A stretch of 64,000 nucleotides of DNA from Agaricus subrufescens (taxonomy: Eukaryota > Basidiomycota > Agaricomycetes > Agaricales > Agaricaceae): positions 2,170,001 through 2,234,000 of the forward strand of contig CM057059.1 in assembly GCA_029945375.1 (NCBI GenBank), read 5' to 3'. Both the position numbers and the translations under genes were made by a program. The notes below the pieces were generated by a model. It did not search any database and was not told where the DNA came from. It worked only from the letters and a program-made list of their open reading frames with translations. Shown here one piece after another: positions 24,941 to 35,499 of this stretch (its first letter is position 1; each line of letters opens with the position of its first letter).

Positions 24941-25250
24941 TTTTAGGTCTCTTCCTCTCCTGGATTTCATCAAACTACTACATCGTTCGACCTCTATCTC
25001 CTTCCTCTTTTCGTTCCTTTATCTTGAATTGTACCTATTTCCTCTGTCGCTTTCGGAAATCTTTGTTCTTTTGCATTATAATTCCTTTACCATGACCTCC
25101 ATGTGACCTTACTCCGTGTAGGGTGTTCTCTATCTCGAGAACTTAGAAGCTTTGACTCTCACATCGATTGTGATATAAAAACCGAGTTCACAACCTCGAA
25201 TTACTATATACATACTGAGCATTCTTGCGGGGTTTTCGCCCCGGTTTCCC
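24941..25250. other. convergent 3' intergenic region
   Basis: 310 bases between the stop codons of the low-complexity gene (+) and the P450 (-). AT-rich, no exon seen. It probably holds both terminators. Confidence 0.5.
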
Positions 25251-27337
25251 TTATGCATTACGTACAAATCCACCGTCAGACTCTTTGGACCTCGCCTTGA
25301 AAATGAGCTTCGCATGAGTATCAGGAACGATGGCCCCATCAAATAATGTGTTCCGAGGACGGGTGTGGATGCCTTTAGGGTAATGGATGTCGAAGTTGAG
25401 GATAATGTGAGCAAGCATCATCTTCAACTCCATCTGAATAATTATGAGACCATGCTTTACATTTGTAAACAAGAAACTTTAATTACCGCAGCAAAGAAAC
25501 GTCCTGCACATGCATGTCGACCTGGAAGGACTAATTCACTGTTTTATATTGATCGCAATGGTAATGGGTTCTTACCGGCTCCAAAGGGAAGATACTAGAC
25601 GGTAACAGGGATTAAACTAAACTCGCTTGTACTCAACGACATAGAGACGTACATTTGCATCCACTGTGGCGAAGCCATATTTTGACTCCATCCCTTCGAC
25701 TTCCCGTATTTTGCTGAAACGGAATAAATCACATCGTTCAGGATCCGGATAAACGTCTGGGTTGAAATGCACAGCTCGGGCGTCGATAGCAACTTTGTAT
25801 CCCGGTGGTACCACTTGACCATTTCCTAGGTCAAATTCCACCATGGTGTAGCGGCCCAGTGCGACTGATTTCTTCATTTGGAGGTTGGATCTTTGTGAAG
25901 ATTATGATATACACTCACAGTACATGAGGCCATAGACCCTTCCAACTTCTCGTAAAGCGCTGTCGAGCTTCTTGAATTTTTGTATGGCACCTTTTGTCCA
26001 CCCTCCTTCTGATGCCAGTGCTTCTTGTACTTCCTGCCTTATACTCTGGATCGCCTCGGGATCTAAGAGTGCTATTTCGTACAAGGTCTGGGTTATAAAA
26101 ATAGAGCTTGAGACAAGATTCGTCGATCAGAAATTCTCCGGAACAAAATGATCGAAATATAACACACGAAGTATGTATGGTTCCGAAGTTGACGTTTAGA
26201 AGACGAGTTGCGAGACCCAATAAGGTCTCTGAAGGTGGTGCACTTTGCTGCAGATGTTCTGCTACGAGCACCTGGTAGAATATGGGGCGAGGTTTTTTAG
26301 TCGGAGGCATTTAGCATTGGACGCTCGAGGGGTGTTTCTACTTACGCTTGTTTCGCTCAACGGTTTCTGGTTGTCAAAATGCTCCTTCAGGTACGGCAGG
26401 ATATATCGTAGAACTTCTCGCTTTCCGCCAAAGATACGAGAAAGTATGAAATGTGTCACGCTACATGGCCGGTCAATATTCGCGTGGCTATTGGAAACGT
26501 CAAGTACATACGGGCGGAAGACAGGCGGTGACCACTTGATGAAGGGTGCCATTAAAGTCACAGTCTCAGCAAATCGTACGACAGCTTGGAGAAACCTTTC
26601 GTTGCGACACAAACCAAGGCCAAAAACGATTCTGTTACTGATCCTCGCTATGAGGTGCGTCATCGTTTCGAACACAGGAATCTCATAACAATCATCTGTG
26701 AATACCGAAGTTATACAACCTGTTTGTTGACATGTTTCGTCGGGCTTACCCCCTGTATGAAGAGCTCGAAATGTATCCTCCATCGCTAGCATGGTCTCGT
26801 CTAGCATTTCCGGAATATAGCTAGGTAATGCTCTGTTCACGCCCGTTCGCAGCACAGTTGCTTGATATGGGTTTTTCAATTGGAATTCGTCCATGGTGTA
26901 CGGTAACTGTAAGTCTTCATCTACCGTCAGTGGCTCGTTGAGCTGTGAAAAGGTGAGGAGCCTGGCGAATCCAAAGTTTATCAAGGGCTATCTTACCACA
27001 TCATCGGTGCTCGACCGAATCTTATCCAAGTAATCAGGGCAGAGGAAAAATACAGGACCAACCTTGCAAAACCTTTTAAGTTCAGCGATAAATCCGAGTG
27101 CCTATGACTCACCAAAGTTGGGATGGTGAATGGTTTATTACCGTATTTCATCCTCCCCTCTTGAACGATGCTCTCTGCATCCAAAGTGTACTTGAGGGCC
27201 GTGACGACGAAACCAATAACTCCAGGCCTTCCAATACGTGGCACAGTGCTCGAATAATTTATGTATCGCCATAGCCGGAGGTACATATAAGCCAGGAGGG
27301 CCACGAACATATACATAGCCAATGTGAGAGAAGGCAT
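25251..27337 (-). CDS. cytochrome P450 monooxygenase
   Basis: Haem-thiolate monooxygenase of the endoplasmic reticulum. The ATG at 27337 gives a membrane anchor (MPSLTLAMYMFVALLAYMYL); an in-frame ATG at 27460 would add 41 residues. Spliced exons show VPRIGRPGVIGFVVTALKYT, LLNVNFGTIHTSC in the I-helix position, TLYEIALLDPEAIQSIRQEV, LDSALREVGRVYGL (ExxR), and VHFNPDVYPDPERCDLFRF. The haem loop PFGAGRHACAGRFFAA appears only after a short intron is removed inside the loop. It ends LNFDIHYPKG...FDGAIVPDTHAKLIFKAR. The I-helix lacks AGxDT and instead carries xxIHTS, as in fungal P450s of the CYP68/ent-kaurene-oxidase-like group. The substrate cannot be told. No biosynthetic cluster surrounds it. 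Confidence 0.9.
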
Positions 27338-27494
27338 GCTGGAAAAGTTATCAAGATTTGTCCCGACAGCTTTTATGAATGTATCTGTTACTTCGCTTAC
27401 GGTGATATACGAGCTATGAGGGCATTGAAAATTACTGAGGAATGGTGAGTGAAATGACATAGATAGTTCATTTCTCAACGGAGTCTAGTGCATA

Positions 27495-27512
27495 TATAGC
27501 ACTTGTGCTATA
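27495..27512. promoter_or_regulatory. inverted-repeat bidirectional TATA element
   Basis: TATAGCACTTGTGCTATA is a perfect 8-bp inverted repeat around TT, between the divergent P450 and MND1 genes. Each arm extends into a TATA-like box facing outward: TATAAATA (27509-27516) toward MND1, whose ATG is 51 bp further on, and CTATATATG on the other strand toward the P450. Confidence 0.55.
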
Positions 27513-27566
27513 AATACACACACTAATCCTTTCTTTGTCCATTTATCCCCTCGCGCAACACTCCCA

Positions 27567-28603
27567 ATGGTTAGTCCATCAGGGTCAAAGCATCCCAACT
27601 CATCATTGTGTATTAGCCACCTAGGGGACTCTCTGTCGAGGAAAAGCGCGTAAAGCTTCTGGAAATCTTCCATGAATCGGTGAGTATCGTGAAACTTCTC
27701 ACCCGCGGAATCATGTGCAAACCTCCCTGATATTCGCAGAAAGACTTTTATCAGGCAAGTACAGTAGGCACCTGTGCAGAATACGTTATGACATGGCGAG
27801 TAGCTGAAAGAACTGGAGAAACTCGGCCCCAAGCTCAAAGGCATAGGTAGGCAGAAACTAGATGTTCATCTGGCCGGCTCAATGCTTCACACTTTGCAGT
27901 GTCGCAAACCGTGAAGGATGTGCTGCAGTCACTCGTAGATGACGGTCTTGTTCAAGGTGACAAAATTGGCTCTTCCAACTGTATGTATGCTCTCATACCG
28001 CATATATTCATAGATCCGTTGATATAAATATGTGTCGCAGTTTTCTGGAGCTTTCCCTCACAACAGGGAGCAAACGTACACCAGTATCATCTCTTGTAGC
28101 GAGTCATCTAAAGAGTCGCCAGATCCGGGCTCGCCTCAGCAAGGCCAATAGCATAACAGATAGCATCAGTGACCAGCTCAAAAATATCAAAGCCGTTGCT
28201 GAATCGGAGCAAGCTCTCAGAAAACAGTCGGTATGTGACTGCAGTGGTGTAGATTTTCCAGAGAAACACCGAACGATGATGATCCGTAGAATGAGCGCAG
28301 GCAGGCATTAGAATTGCTTGCGAAACTCGGCGACGAGCTTGCCGCACTCGAAAAAGAACTCGAGGGATATGGCGATGCAGATCCGGCCAAGTACGAAGAA
28401 AGTAAACGAGCAGTCGTTCTAGCCAAAGAAGCGAGCCTCCGATGGACAGGTAGGTCGCGGCTCTTTCAGGGGACAAAGGCTAAAGTAGAGTGATAGACAA
28501 CTATTGCATCCTCTTGAGTCATTTCTGCAGGGAGAGGGGAATCGAGTCTGGTGAAATTCGACGACATTTCGGAATTCCAGAAGATTATGAAGACATCTGC
28601 TAA
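27567..28603 (+). CDS. MND1: Mnd1 meiotic recombination protein
   Basis: Partner of Hop2 in Dmc1/Rad51-driven strand exchange in meiosis. The first exon is just the ATG (27567-27569), followed by a 48-nt intron. The protein then reads PPRGLSVEEKRVKLLEIFHE, KDFYQ (a 15-nt exon, 27740-27754), LKELEKLGPKLKGIVSQTVK, DVLQSLVDDGLVQGDKIGSS and NFFWSFPSQQGAN. A coiled coil follows (ANSITDSISDQLKNIKAVAE, ERRQALELLAKLGDELAALE), and the conserved end is CRERGIESGEIRRHFGIPED YEDIC. The intron after KDFYQ starts with GC (27755-27803), and the others are GT-AG. The winged-helix N-terminus and the C-terminal DNA-binding end are intact. Divergent from the P450. Confidence 0.93.
27755..27803 (+). other. GC-AG intron in MND1
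   Basis: The exon encoding KDFYQ ends CAG|GCAAGT, and the next exon starts after GAGTAG with CTGAAAGAACTGG. Only this GC donor keeps the conserved KDFYQLKELEKLGPKLKG in frame. GC-AG introns normally have a strong extended donor consensus, as here. Confidence 0.8.
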
Positions 28604-29036
28604 AGAAAACAAAGTATTCGGAGAGAGGGAATTTTGAAATTGGATGTCTCGCAAGGCGTTCGCTAATTACCAGTCACGTCCCCTATAAAAGGGGAAGTAT
28701 CTATGTGTATCCACATGTTGCTAGAATAGCATCTAGTTCCGCCACCGCGCATGCTCAACGCCGAAGAAGCGCAGGAGTCTACGTGTCACCGTGGTGTAGG
28801 GCTCAAAAGGGATAGCGCACAAGTCTTCTGAGGCCGAGAGCCCCGAAGATAGACAGATGATTTCGCATGGAAGACTTTGAGTGGGATTGCGCCGGGAGAG
28901 ACTTGAGATTGGATGATCAAGTGACGACGAACACGTGCAGTTGGGGCACACTCACTCCGCAGGAATCAGTCTGTCGCAGGCCGTGCCAGAATTATTGCTC
29001 CCAGCTACTTTCTGAGCTATTGTAGCCTGTGTCTTC
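28604..29036. other. intergenic, promoter of the Zn2Cys6 gene
   Basis: 433 bases. A CTATAAAAGG motif near 28684 resembles a TATA box but is about 350 bp from the next ATG. The open minus-strand frame 28733-28951 has no supporting motif or splice partner. Confidence 0.45.
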
Positions 29037-32000
29037 ATGTCACTGAGCCCAACAGCTTCCAGTTCAAACGGCACAGAATCAGTATCGAAAAGGCGGCGCA
29101 CCGGCAGCACAGATACAAACATGAATGCAGAGTCACCAGCACAACAGACCCCAGCACATATCCCCAAGAGGGGAGCCAGGGCCTGCACTAATTGCAGAAG
29201 AGGCAAGAACAGATGCGAAGGGGAGGTAAAGTACCCGGTTTACTTATCCGTTCCGCTCTTTGCTCATCGAGGCCCGCAACCCCGCCCCGGCCCGGCTCTC
29301 TGCACCCTCTAGGCGCCTTGCCGACGATGCCAGGCTAGTGGCACCCTATGTGTATTCGAAAAGCCCGAAAAGAAAAACGCTCAGGCTCTATCCAGCGCAA
29401 GTGTCGAGTAAGCATCATTCTTTTTTGTTCTTTGCTCGAAATGCCATCACCTCGTCCCACTGACCATCCCCCCAGGCGCCTCTCACGGCTCGAAGGCCAA
29501 TATCTAGTGAGCGCTATTGGAACTTAATTTATAAGATGCATTAATTGAATCACGGGAAGGTCATGCAAAGCCAGATGATTGGGATGCAGTCATCTTTAGA
29601 CCGTATACTGACGGCAATACAAACGCAGCAAGGCAACGGAACGTTGCCCGCGGCCCAACATGCTGCAGCCTCAATGTATTCTCAATCAATCCCAAGTAAT
29701 TTCACTCCATTTGTATTGGTCTACTGGTCATTGCCAACTGACGACGTCTATTTCAAGCAGCCTCCAATGATCGAACAAAGTCTTTCCCCCCTTTACCAGG
29801 CTTTGCACCTCCGGTAAACCACCCCTTTATCAATAATACACTTTAATGACAACATGCACTTTCTATACAACAGCCCCACAAGTATGCTTCCTATGGCATC
29901 GTGCCTAGTACAGCACCCTCAACAGACGACGAATCCGAAGACACTTTACCCCGCTCAAGTTTGAATGCCCCAATCGAAGCTTTGCAAGGTCTCGCTAATG
30001 CAGCTGCAGAGGCAGCCGCTGCCCCTTCTGCCGAAACATCAAGGTATAATTATTCTTTGTTCTATCTCACAGATGGTTCATAAACTTCCAGAGTAAAAAA
30101 GCGCAAGAGGGCGGAGCCAATACCTAGAAACGCTTTCCCTCATGTCGTGGAGAAGGTATATTTTTGTCGGTCGGTTGTAAATCACTTCTGAGCAGATTAA
30201 CTACCACCAGGGTCTTGTGACTGACTCCGAAGCCCGAGAGTTGTTCAATATGTAAATGACACTTTGCGCGTGGTGCACAGGGTAATGGGCTTATTAGTCG
30301 CTTTCCATAGCTTTTTTGCCGGATGCCATCTTTTCATCCCGTTATTTGATCCGGTATATGATACCTATGAAAGTCTCATGGAACGAAGTCCCTGGACATT
30401 CGACGCCATCCTTGCCGTAGCAGGCAAAATCCGGAGCGGAAACGGGCCCCTAAGTTCAACTTTTTATCAATGCCTAGAAGAGGCCCAGGGGATTGCCCGT
30501 TCATCCTTGTTCGGCCCGGTGGTCAGGAAGGAAGCGGTGCAAGGTACCAATATATCGATTCGTCCCTGTCTGTATTCTGTCCATTGACTGATGGTCTTTT
30601 ATGCTTCTAGGCATGTTATTATTGGCTGCCTGGAGTACTAATGGCTGGCTACCCAGCGGCCACGCCATGCGAATGGCCCTTGATCTCGGCCTGCATCGGG
30701 CCCTAGAAAAGCTGGTAGAAGACAATGGAAAAAAACGTCCAGAAGAGGAAGAAAGAAATCTAGGTCAGTTTGTTTTCCTTCTCGGAAGGCTCTTCCAGGG
30801 AACGTGTTTTGATGTAAGACACTCGCAGTCGTATCGGCCCGTATTTGGTGCTGTCTCTATTGGTTTGACCATCAGTGAGCGATCAACGAAATTAATTAAA
30901 AAAAAACCTGCCCTGTTTCCGCTAACGACACAATCCTTAGGATGAGCCTTGGTACCGGTCGACCTATTGTTTTACGAGATGAAAACTCTATCAGACACTC
31001 ACGTATTTTACTGAATCATCCCATGGTCTCTCCGACTGATGTGAGACTCGTCGCCCTGGTGGACCTCATCGCTCAGAAGAGTAAGTATCGACTAATTCGA
31101 TCAGTGTGACCTTACTCACTTTAGAAAATAGCTCAGATTTATGAAACGCTGGTCCCTCTGAATGGACAAGTCAATCACAATACGCTCTCCTTCATCCGGC
31201 GAGCGTTCGTCGCCTTGGACAACTGGTGGTCTGAGCATGACGAGCTTCATCGTGAGTCAAATCAATATATCTTTATCAGGTGCCACTCTGACCGTGATCC
31301 CACAGGCCGGACGATGGACCAGGAGTCATTGCTTCGTAAAATCTTGGCAGGAGAGCTCCATTATGCAAAACTATGGGTTGTATGCGTGGCCCTCCGGGGC
31401 GTAGCATGGGACAAGATGCCATTCGAGCAGCGTGAATTGGCCTTCCAAGCAAAGGACGCGGCATCTAATTGTCTGTCCATCTTCCTCAATTCTTCTGAAT
31501 ATCGGTAAATATCGTGTCAACATTATTCATTCTCGATTACTGACATTACATGACACAGAGCCGCGTTACGTTATGCAGTACATGACAGTCTAGTGACAGC
31601 TGCGTTCTCGGGTCTCTTCCTGCTGAAGATGGCAAACCTATTTCCCACTGAACTTGATCTTGGCGCTATCACAGCACAGGTTGAACAACTTGCACAGTTA
31701 TTGTCAGACGTGGCCGCGGAAAGATATGCACTGACACTCCGCATCATGCTGGCCAACTTGCGTCGCAAGGTCGGCATGGTCAGTGGTCTCAATAACCCGG
31801 CCCCAACAATGCCGCCGCCTGCCTTCGCCGAGAATATGATTGTTTCTGCTGCATTTGCTGATCCAGCCATGCCGCCCCCTTTCACCATGGAAGAACTGGG
31901 ATTCGTGTATCCCAGCGACCGCGGTATTGTCAGCCCAGCAGCTATACCAGTATGGTTGCAAGAGCAGGTACGCTCTCTTTAAAAGACTTAATTTCCTAAG

Positions 32001-32135
32001 ATATGAGTCCAAGTTTCTTTGCAGAGTCTAACAGACCTTGGTCTACCGGTCAATGGATCTGACGGCGTCTTTCTACAAATGAATGGAACGAGCGGCTGGG
32101 CGGGTGACTTCCCGAACATGCCTGAAGCGTGGTGA
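29037..32135 (+). CDS. Zn2Cys6 fungal-specific transcription factor
   Basis: Nuclear DNA-binding regulator, target unknown. ATG at 29037 (MSLSPTASSSNGTESVSKRR). The zinc cluster ACTNCRRGKNRCEGE-APCRR-CQASGTLC has C-x2-C-x6-C-x5-C-x2-C-x6-C spacing and is split by an intron. A short coiled coil follows (RLSRLEGQYLVMQSQMIGM). The middle homology region includes FFAGCHLFIPLFDPVYDTYE, LLAAWSTNGWLPSGHAMRMA, LDLGLHRALEKL, IWCCLYWFDHQMSLGTGRP and VALRGVAWDKMPFEQRELAF. The C-terminus is Pro/Gly-rich (MPPPFTMEELGFVYPSDRG, MNGTSGWAGDFPNMPEAW). About a dozen exons. The helices around DHQMSLGTGRP are the hallmark of the fungal_trans domain. Convergent with the 5MP gene, 110 bp between stops. Confidence 0.92.
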
Positions 32136-32245
32136 TTATTCCGTCAAGTACAAATCCGACTGTTGTCACTACAACAAACGGGTATTCGAAAAAGAGACAG
32201 ACCGCGGATAATTATGGAGAAAAAAGTCCGGATTCCTTGATTAGT

Positions 32246-33826
32246 TTACTCTTCTTCCTCATCGCTATCGTCTTGGTCTTGCAAGAACTGTAACATTATT
32301 TAGTTTCTTTTATGGTTTGTGTTTTACACTTTATGTTCCCACCTTGACTAGGGTCTCGGTACTTTTGATAAAATGTTGCCGGCCTTGTGGCTTTGAACCT
32401 TTCTGATGCCAGTAAATTATAGCTTGGTCAGAAATACAATCCTTGTTGTATAGAACCTGCTAACGGTATAAGCCCCGAAACTGAAAAAACAGTGGAACGC
32501 GGACCTTGAGAATCTGGGGGAATGCTTTGATGACTCGGGTATCCTCGTAGCAATAGAGTTGTACAGTGTTGATCAAGGTGACTTGAGTCTTGGCGCCACT
32601 GCAGAACGGTTCCAGGATAGGCGCATATTTCTATATGTGAGATGGTCATTCGTACGTGGATGGGGTCCGATTGCGGTATCGACGTACCCCAACCTCTCGA
32701 AGCGCAACACCTTCGATCTGGTCTGGGCGTGCGCTCCAGTCCACATTGGACATGCAGCCTTGCCAGATGCACTGAATGAGGTCGGCCTCCGGTATAGGAT
32801 TCTCATCCTGTCGGCTTTTAATAGCAGACACGATGTTGTCTGCAGGCTCTTCCCGTTCCACGAGATTAGTAAGCTCCTTGACGAGCTCATCCTTGAGAAC
32901 GGCATATTGCTTCTTGGTCCACCAGTCAGAGACTTGGCCAAGATCGGCGGCCTTGAAGGCAGCCTCTAGGGTTTTGTTATCGCGTTTGTTAGCAGGCAGG
33001 AACGCAAGCATATCCTTGACTCCTCCACGTTTCAAGGTGGCAGAAAGATGGTCCATCGGTTGATCCGTGAGATAGGCCTTGAAAATGAGTGTGATGGCAT
33101 TGACAGAGACATCTGTAGAGTGCCTGATAAGTCAGACGTCGATATATGCGGGAAAACTTGCGTGCCGTTTTTCACGAGATGATCCTTGGTCAGACTGAGA
33201 AGACATGCAGCGCTGGCGAGGCCTTGGGACATGAGCAGGCCCACAGCAATGGCGAGTTTTTCGGTCTGCGCTGGTGTCCAGCGATGGATGTATTGGAGAA
33301 GAGTTGGCAGGGAGGATGCTTCCAGTGGTCTTTGCAGATACTTGTACCTGGTGAACAAGCATCAGCCGGTGCACAGACAGATGAGTCGACTATACGGCAT
33401 ACCTTCGGATGAGCTTGTTGAGGACGTCGACGTACTGCTTTACCTCATCAATTTGTGCCGGCTCTTTGGCATTGAATATGGTAAACGGAGAGACGGGGGC
33501 GCCATCGTCGACGTAGTTGCCTCCGGGCTGGAGAAGGCCGCCGACGAGGATGATCTCAAAGAGGGCGTCTGCATACTTGAGGAATTCGAGGGTGGAGCCG
33601 GCCTGGACGAGCTTCGCGGCGTAGGCATCAAAGTCGCCGTCCTGGACGGTCTCGAGGTGCTTGTAGAGCTGGTCTCTGAAGACTGGGGACGGTGAGGAGC
33701 AGGACAGCGGCGGGGCAGGGACGTACTGGAGGGTTCGTGCTTTGCGTGAGCCTTGACGGCGCCCTTGCGTGCCTTGATTCTGACCCCCTGGAGCGAAGGC
33801 TTTGCAGCTCCTGGTTGCTGAGACAT
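32246..33826 (-). CDS. eIF5-mimic protein (BZW1/2, W2 domain)
   Basis: Cytosolic translation regulator that mimics the eIF5 C-terminal domain and competes for eIF2 or eIF3. ATG at 33826 (MSQQPGAAKPSLQGVRIKAR). Spliced exons read FRDQLYKHLETVQDGDFDAY, LVQAGSTLEFLKYADALFEI, LVGGLLQPGGNYVDDGAPVS, RYKYLQRPLEASSLPTLLQY, GLASAACLLSLTKDHLVKNG, MDHLSATLKRGGVKDMLAFL and PANKRDNKTLEAAFK. The C-terminal W2 part has EADLIQCIWQGCMSNVDWSA, then VTLINTVQLYCYEDTRVIKA, a final HQKGSKPQGRQHFIK and the acidic FLQDQDDSDEEEE, whose acidic tail is typical for W2 proteins. Its ATG is 93 bp from that of the PP2C gene on the other strand. Confidence 0.93.
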
Positions 33827-33919
33827 CCAGTTGATCGCGCGGCCCCCCCATCGCCTCTCTTTATCGCCCCCCTTATGTAACCCGATTAGCTAACCACCCC
33901 TCGCCTCCTCCCCTCCCCC
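33827..33919. promoter_or_regulatory. 93-bp bidirectional promoter region
   Basis: Only 93 bp separate the start codons of the eIF5-mimic (-) and PP2C (+) genes. The stretch is rich in C and T on the plus strand (CCCCTCGCCTCC, CTCCCCTCCCCC) and has no TATA box. Both core promoters and 5' UTRs must be here or overlap the opposite gene. Confidence 0.6.
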
Positions 33920-35236
33920 ATGGCCTTTTCCGACTCTCCCAACGCCCGCTCCAAGTCCATCACCTCCGCCGACCTCGAGACATATGGCGTACGCCCCCTT
34001 TCTCTCCCCCCGCCCCCGTATTCACCGCCCCCCAGATCCTCAACCGCGTGTCCAACAACCACCCCACCTTCTCCTTAGGGGTCTCCGAGGACAAGGGGAG
34101 CAGGCGCACCATGGAAGATGCCCACTCGTTCGTCGTCGACTTCGATTCCATCCGAGGCCAGGGTTTCTACGCTATATTTGACGGCCATGCCGGCAAACAC
34201 GCCGCTGAGTGGTGCGGCCAGCACTTTCACGAGGTACTCAATCAATTCCCCCAGCCGCGTATCAGATTAATCTGTCTTCTCGCAGTATCTTTTAGACGCC
34301 CTCCACCACAATCCAGGCTTCCCGATCCCAGACATCCTCAACAACACCTTCCACAATGTCGACGGCAGCCTATCACGTATGTGTGAGGAGTCCGATGGGA
34401 AGATCCACTCTGGTTGCACCGCAGTAACCGCGTTCCTCCGGATCGAGGATGACGAAGGTCATCAGTCTTTTATCAAGGACTCCGCCGTGCATACGCCCGA
34501 GTCTGATGACGATGTCACTAAAGCTAGCAATGGTGAGAGCCCTCCAGTCAACGGTGATACCAAGGACAGCAAGGCTTCAAAACCAAAATCTCATCATAGT
34601 CGAATCAGAGGCGCCTTCAAGCACTTTTCCAGCAAGGGTTCCGCCCCACCTACTCCTCGCTCCACCTCACCGGCTACTCCCAAGGTCTCTTCAGAAGGCG
34701 CCACAGTCGCTGTTCCTCCGTCGACGACCAGACGCGTTCTGTATTGTGCCAATGCAGGTGATGCTCGAGGCGTGCTCTGCCGGAAAGGAAAGGCTGTCCG
34801 TTTGACCTACGATCACAAGGGTTCAGATAGACAAGAGGCCAAGCGAATAACAGATGCTGGTGGGTTCGTCTTGAGTGGACGCGTCAATGGAGTATTGGCT
34901 GTGACGAGAAGTTTGGGCGATTCGTCAATGAAAGAGTTTGTTGTCGGTGCACCATACACGACTGAGACGGAGCTGTGCAATGATGATGAGTTTTTGATTT
35001 TGGCTTGCGACGGGGTACGTCTGTCCCTCCACGTTGAGTTAGCATGGACCTGATTTTGTGGCGCTATTCAGCTCTGGGACGTCATTAATGACCAACCGGC
35101 CGTCGACCTCGTCCGCGACATCCAAGACGCTCAAGCAGCTAGTGCTAAGCTCCTGAAGCACGCTCTTTCTCACCACACCACAGACAACGTCACCGTTATC
35201 GTGATCCGCTTCAAACAGCCCATACGAAATTCATGA
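33920..35236 (+). CDS. PP2C-type Ser/Thr phosphatase
   Basis: Metal-dependent protein phosphatase. ATG at 33920 (MAFSDSPNARSKSITSADLE). Motifs in order: SLGVSEDKGSRRTMEDAHSF, FYAIFDGHAGKHAAEW (metal-binding DGHAG), SGCTAVTAFLRI, RRVLYCANAGDARGVLCRKG, RLTYDHKGSDRQEAKRI, GRVNGVLAVTRSLGD, FLILACDG-LWDVINDQ (split by an intron), and HTTDNVTVIVIRFKQP. All metal-binding Asp residues expected are present. A Ser/Lys/Pro-rich insert of about 95 residues (SHHSRIRGAFKHFSSKG, TPRSTSPATPKVSS) separates the GCTAV strand from the NAGDARG strand, longer than in yeast Ptc1. It probably is a disordered regulatory loop. Confidence 0.93.
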
Positions 35237-35499
35237 TTCCAGACTTACAGCGAGGCTTGTTTCCTTCCTCTCATCCTGGGTTACTTCGTTCAACTGTGTG
35301 CCAATTTCCGCGGGGTCTTTTGCGTGCCCTTATACTTATCTACCCTTTTTCCGTGTTTTTTTTTTACCATGTAACTCGTTAATTGATGCACGAATTAAGC
35401 ACTGCTTAGATGCTATACTAAATTTGGAACACTTCATATAAGTTCGTGTAATGAGGCACACGCAGCCCTTGTCCACTGCTCTCTTCTTCACCCACTCCC

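Noticed and set aside
27485..27844. 119-residue minus-strand frame
   Set aside because: Antisense to the first MND1 exons; no family features.
25251..28603. Secondary-metabolite cluster around the P450
   Set aside because: Neighbours are MND1 and a low-complexity protein; no synthase, transferase or exporter nearby, and the Zn2Cys6 gene lies beyond MND1.
28733..28951. Possible Cys-containing small gene on the minus strand
   Set aside because: Low complexity, no splice partners, no recognisable pattern; likely promoter DNA of the Zn2Cys6 gene.
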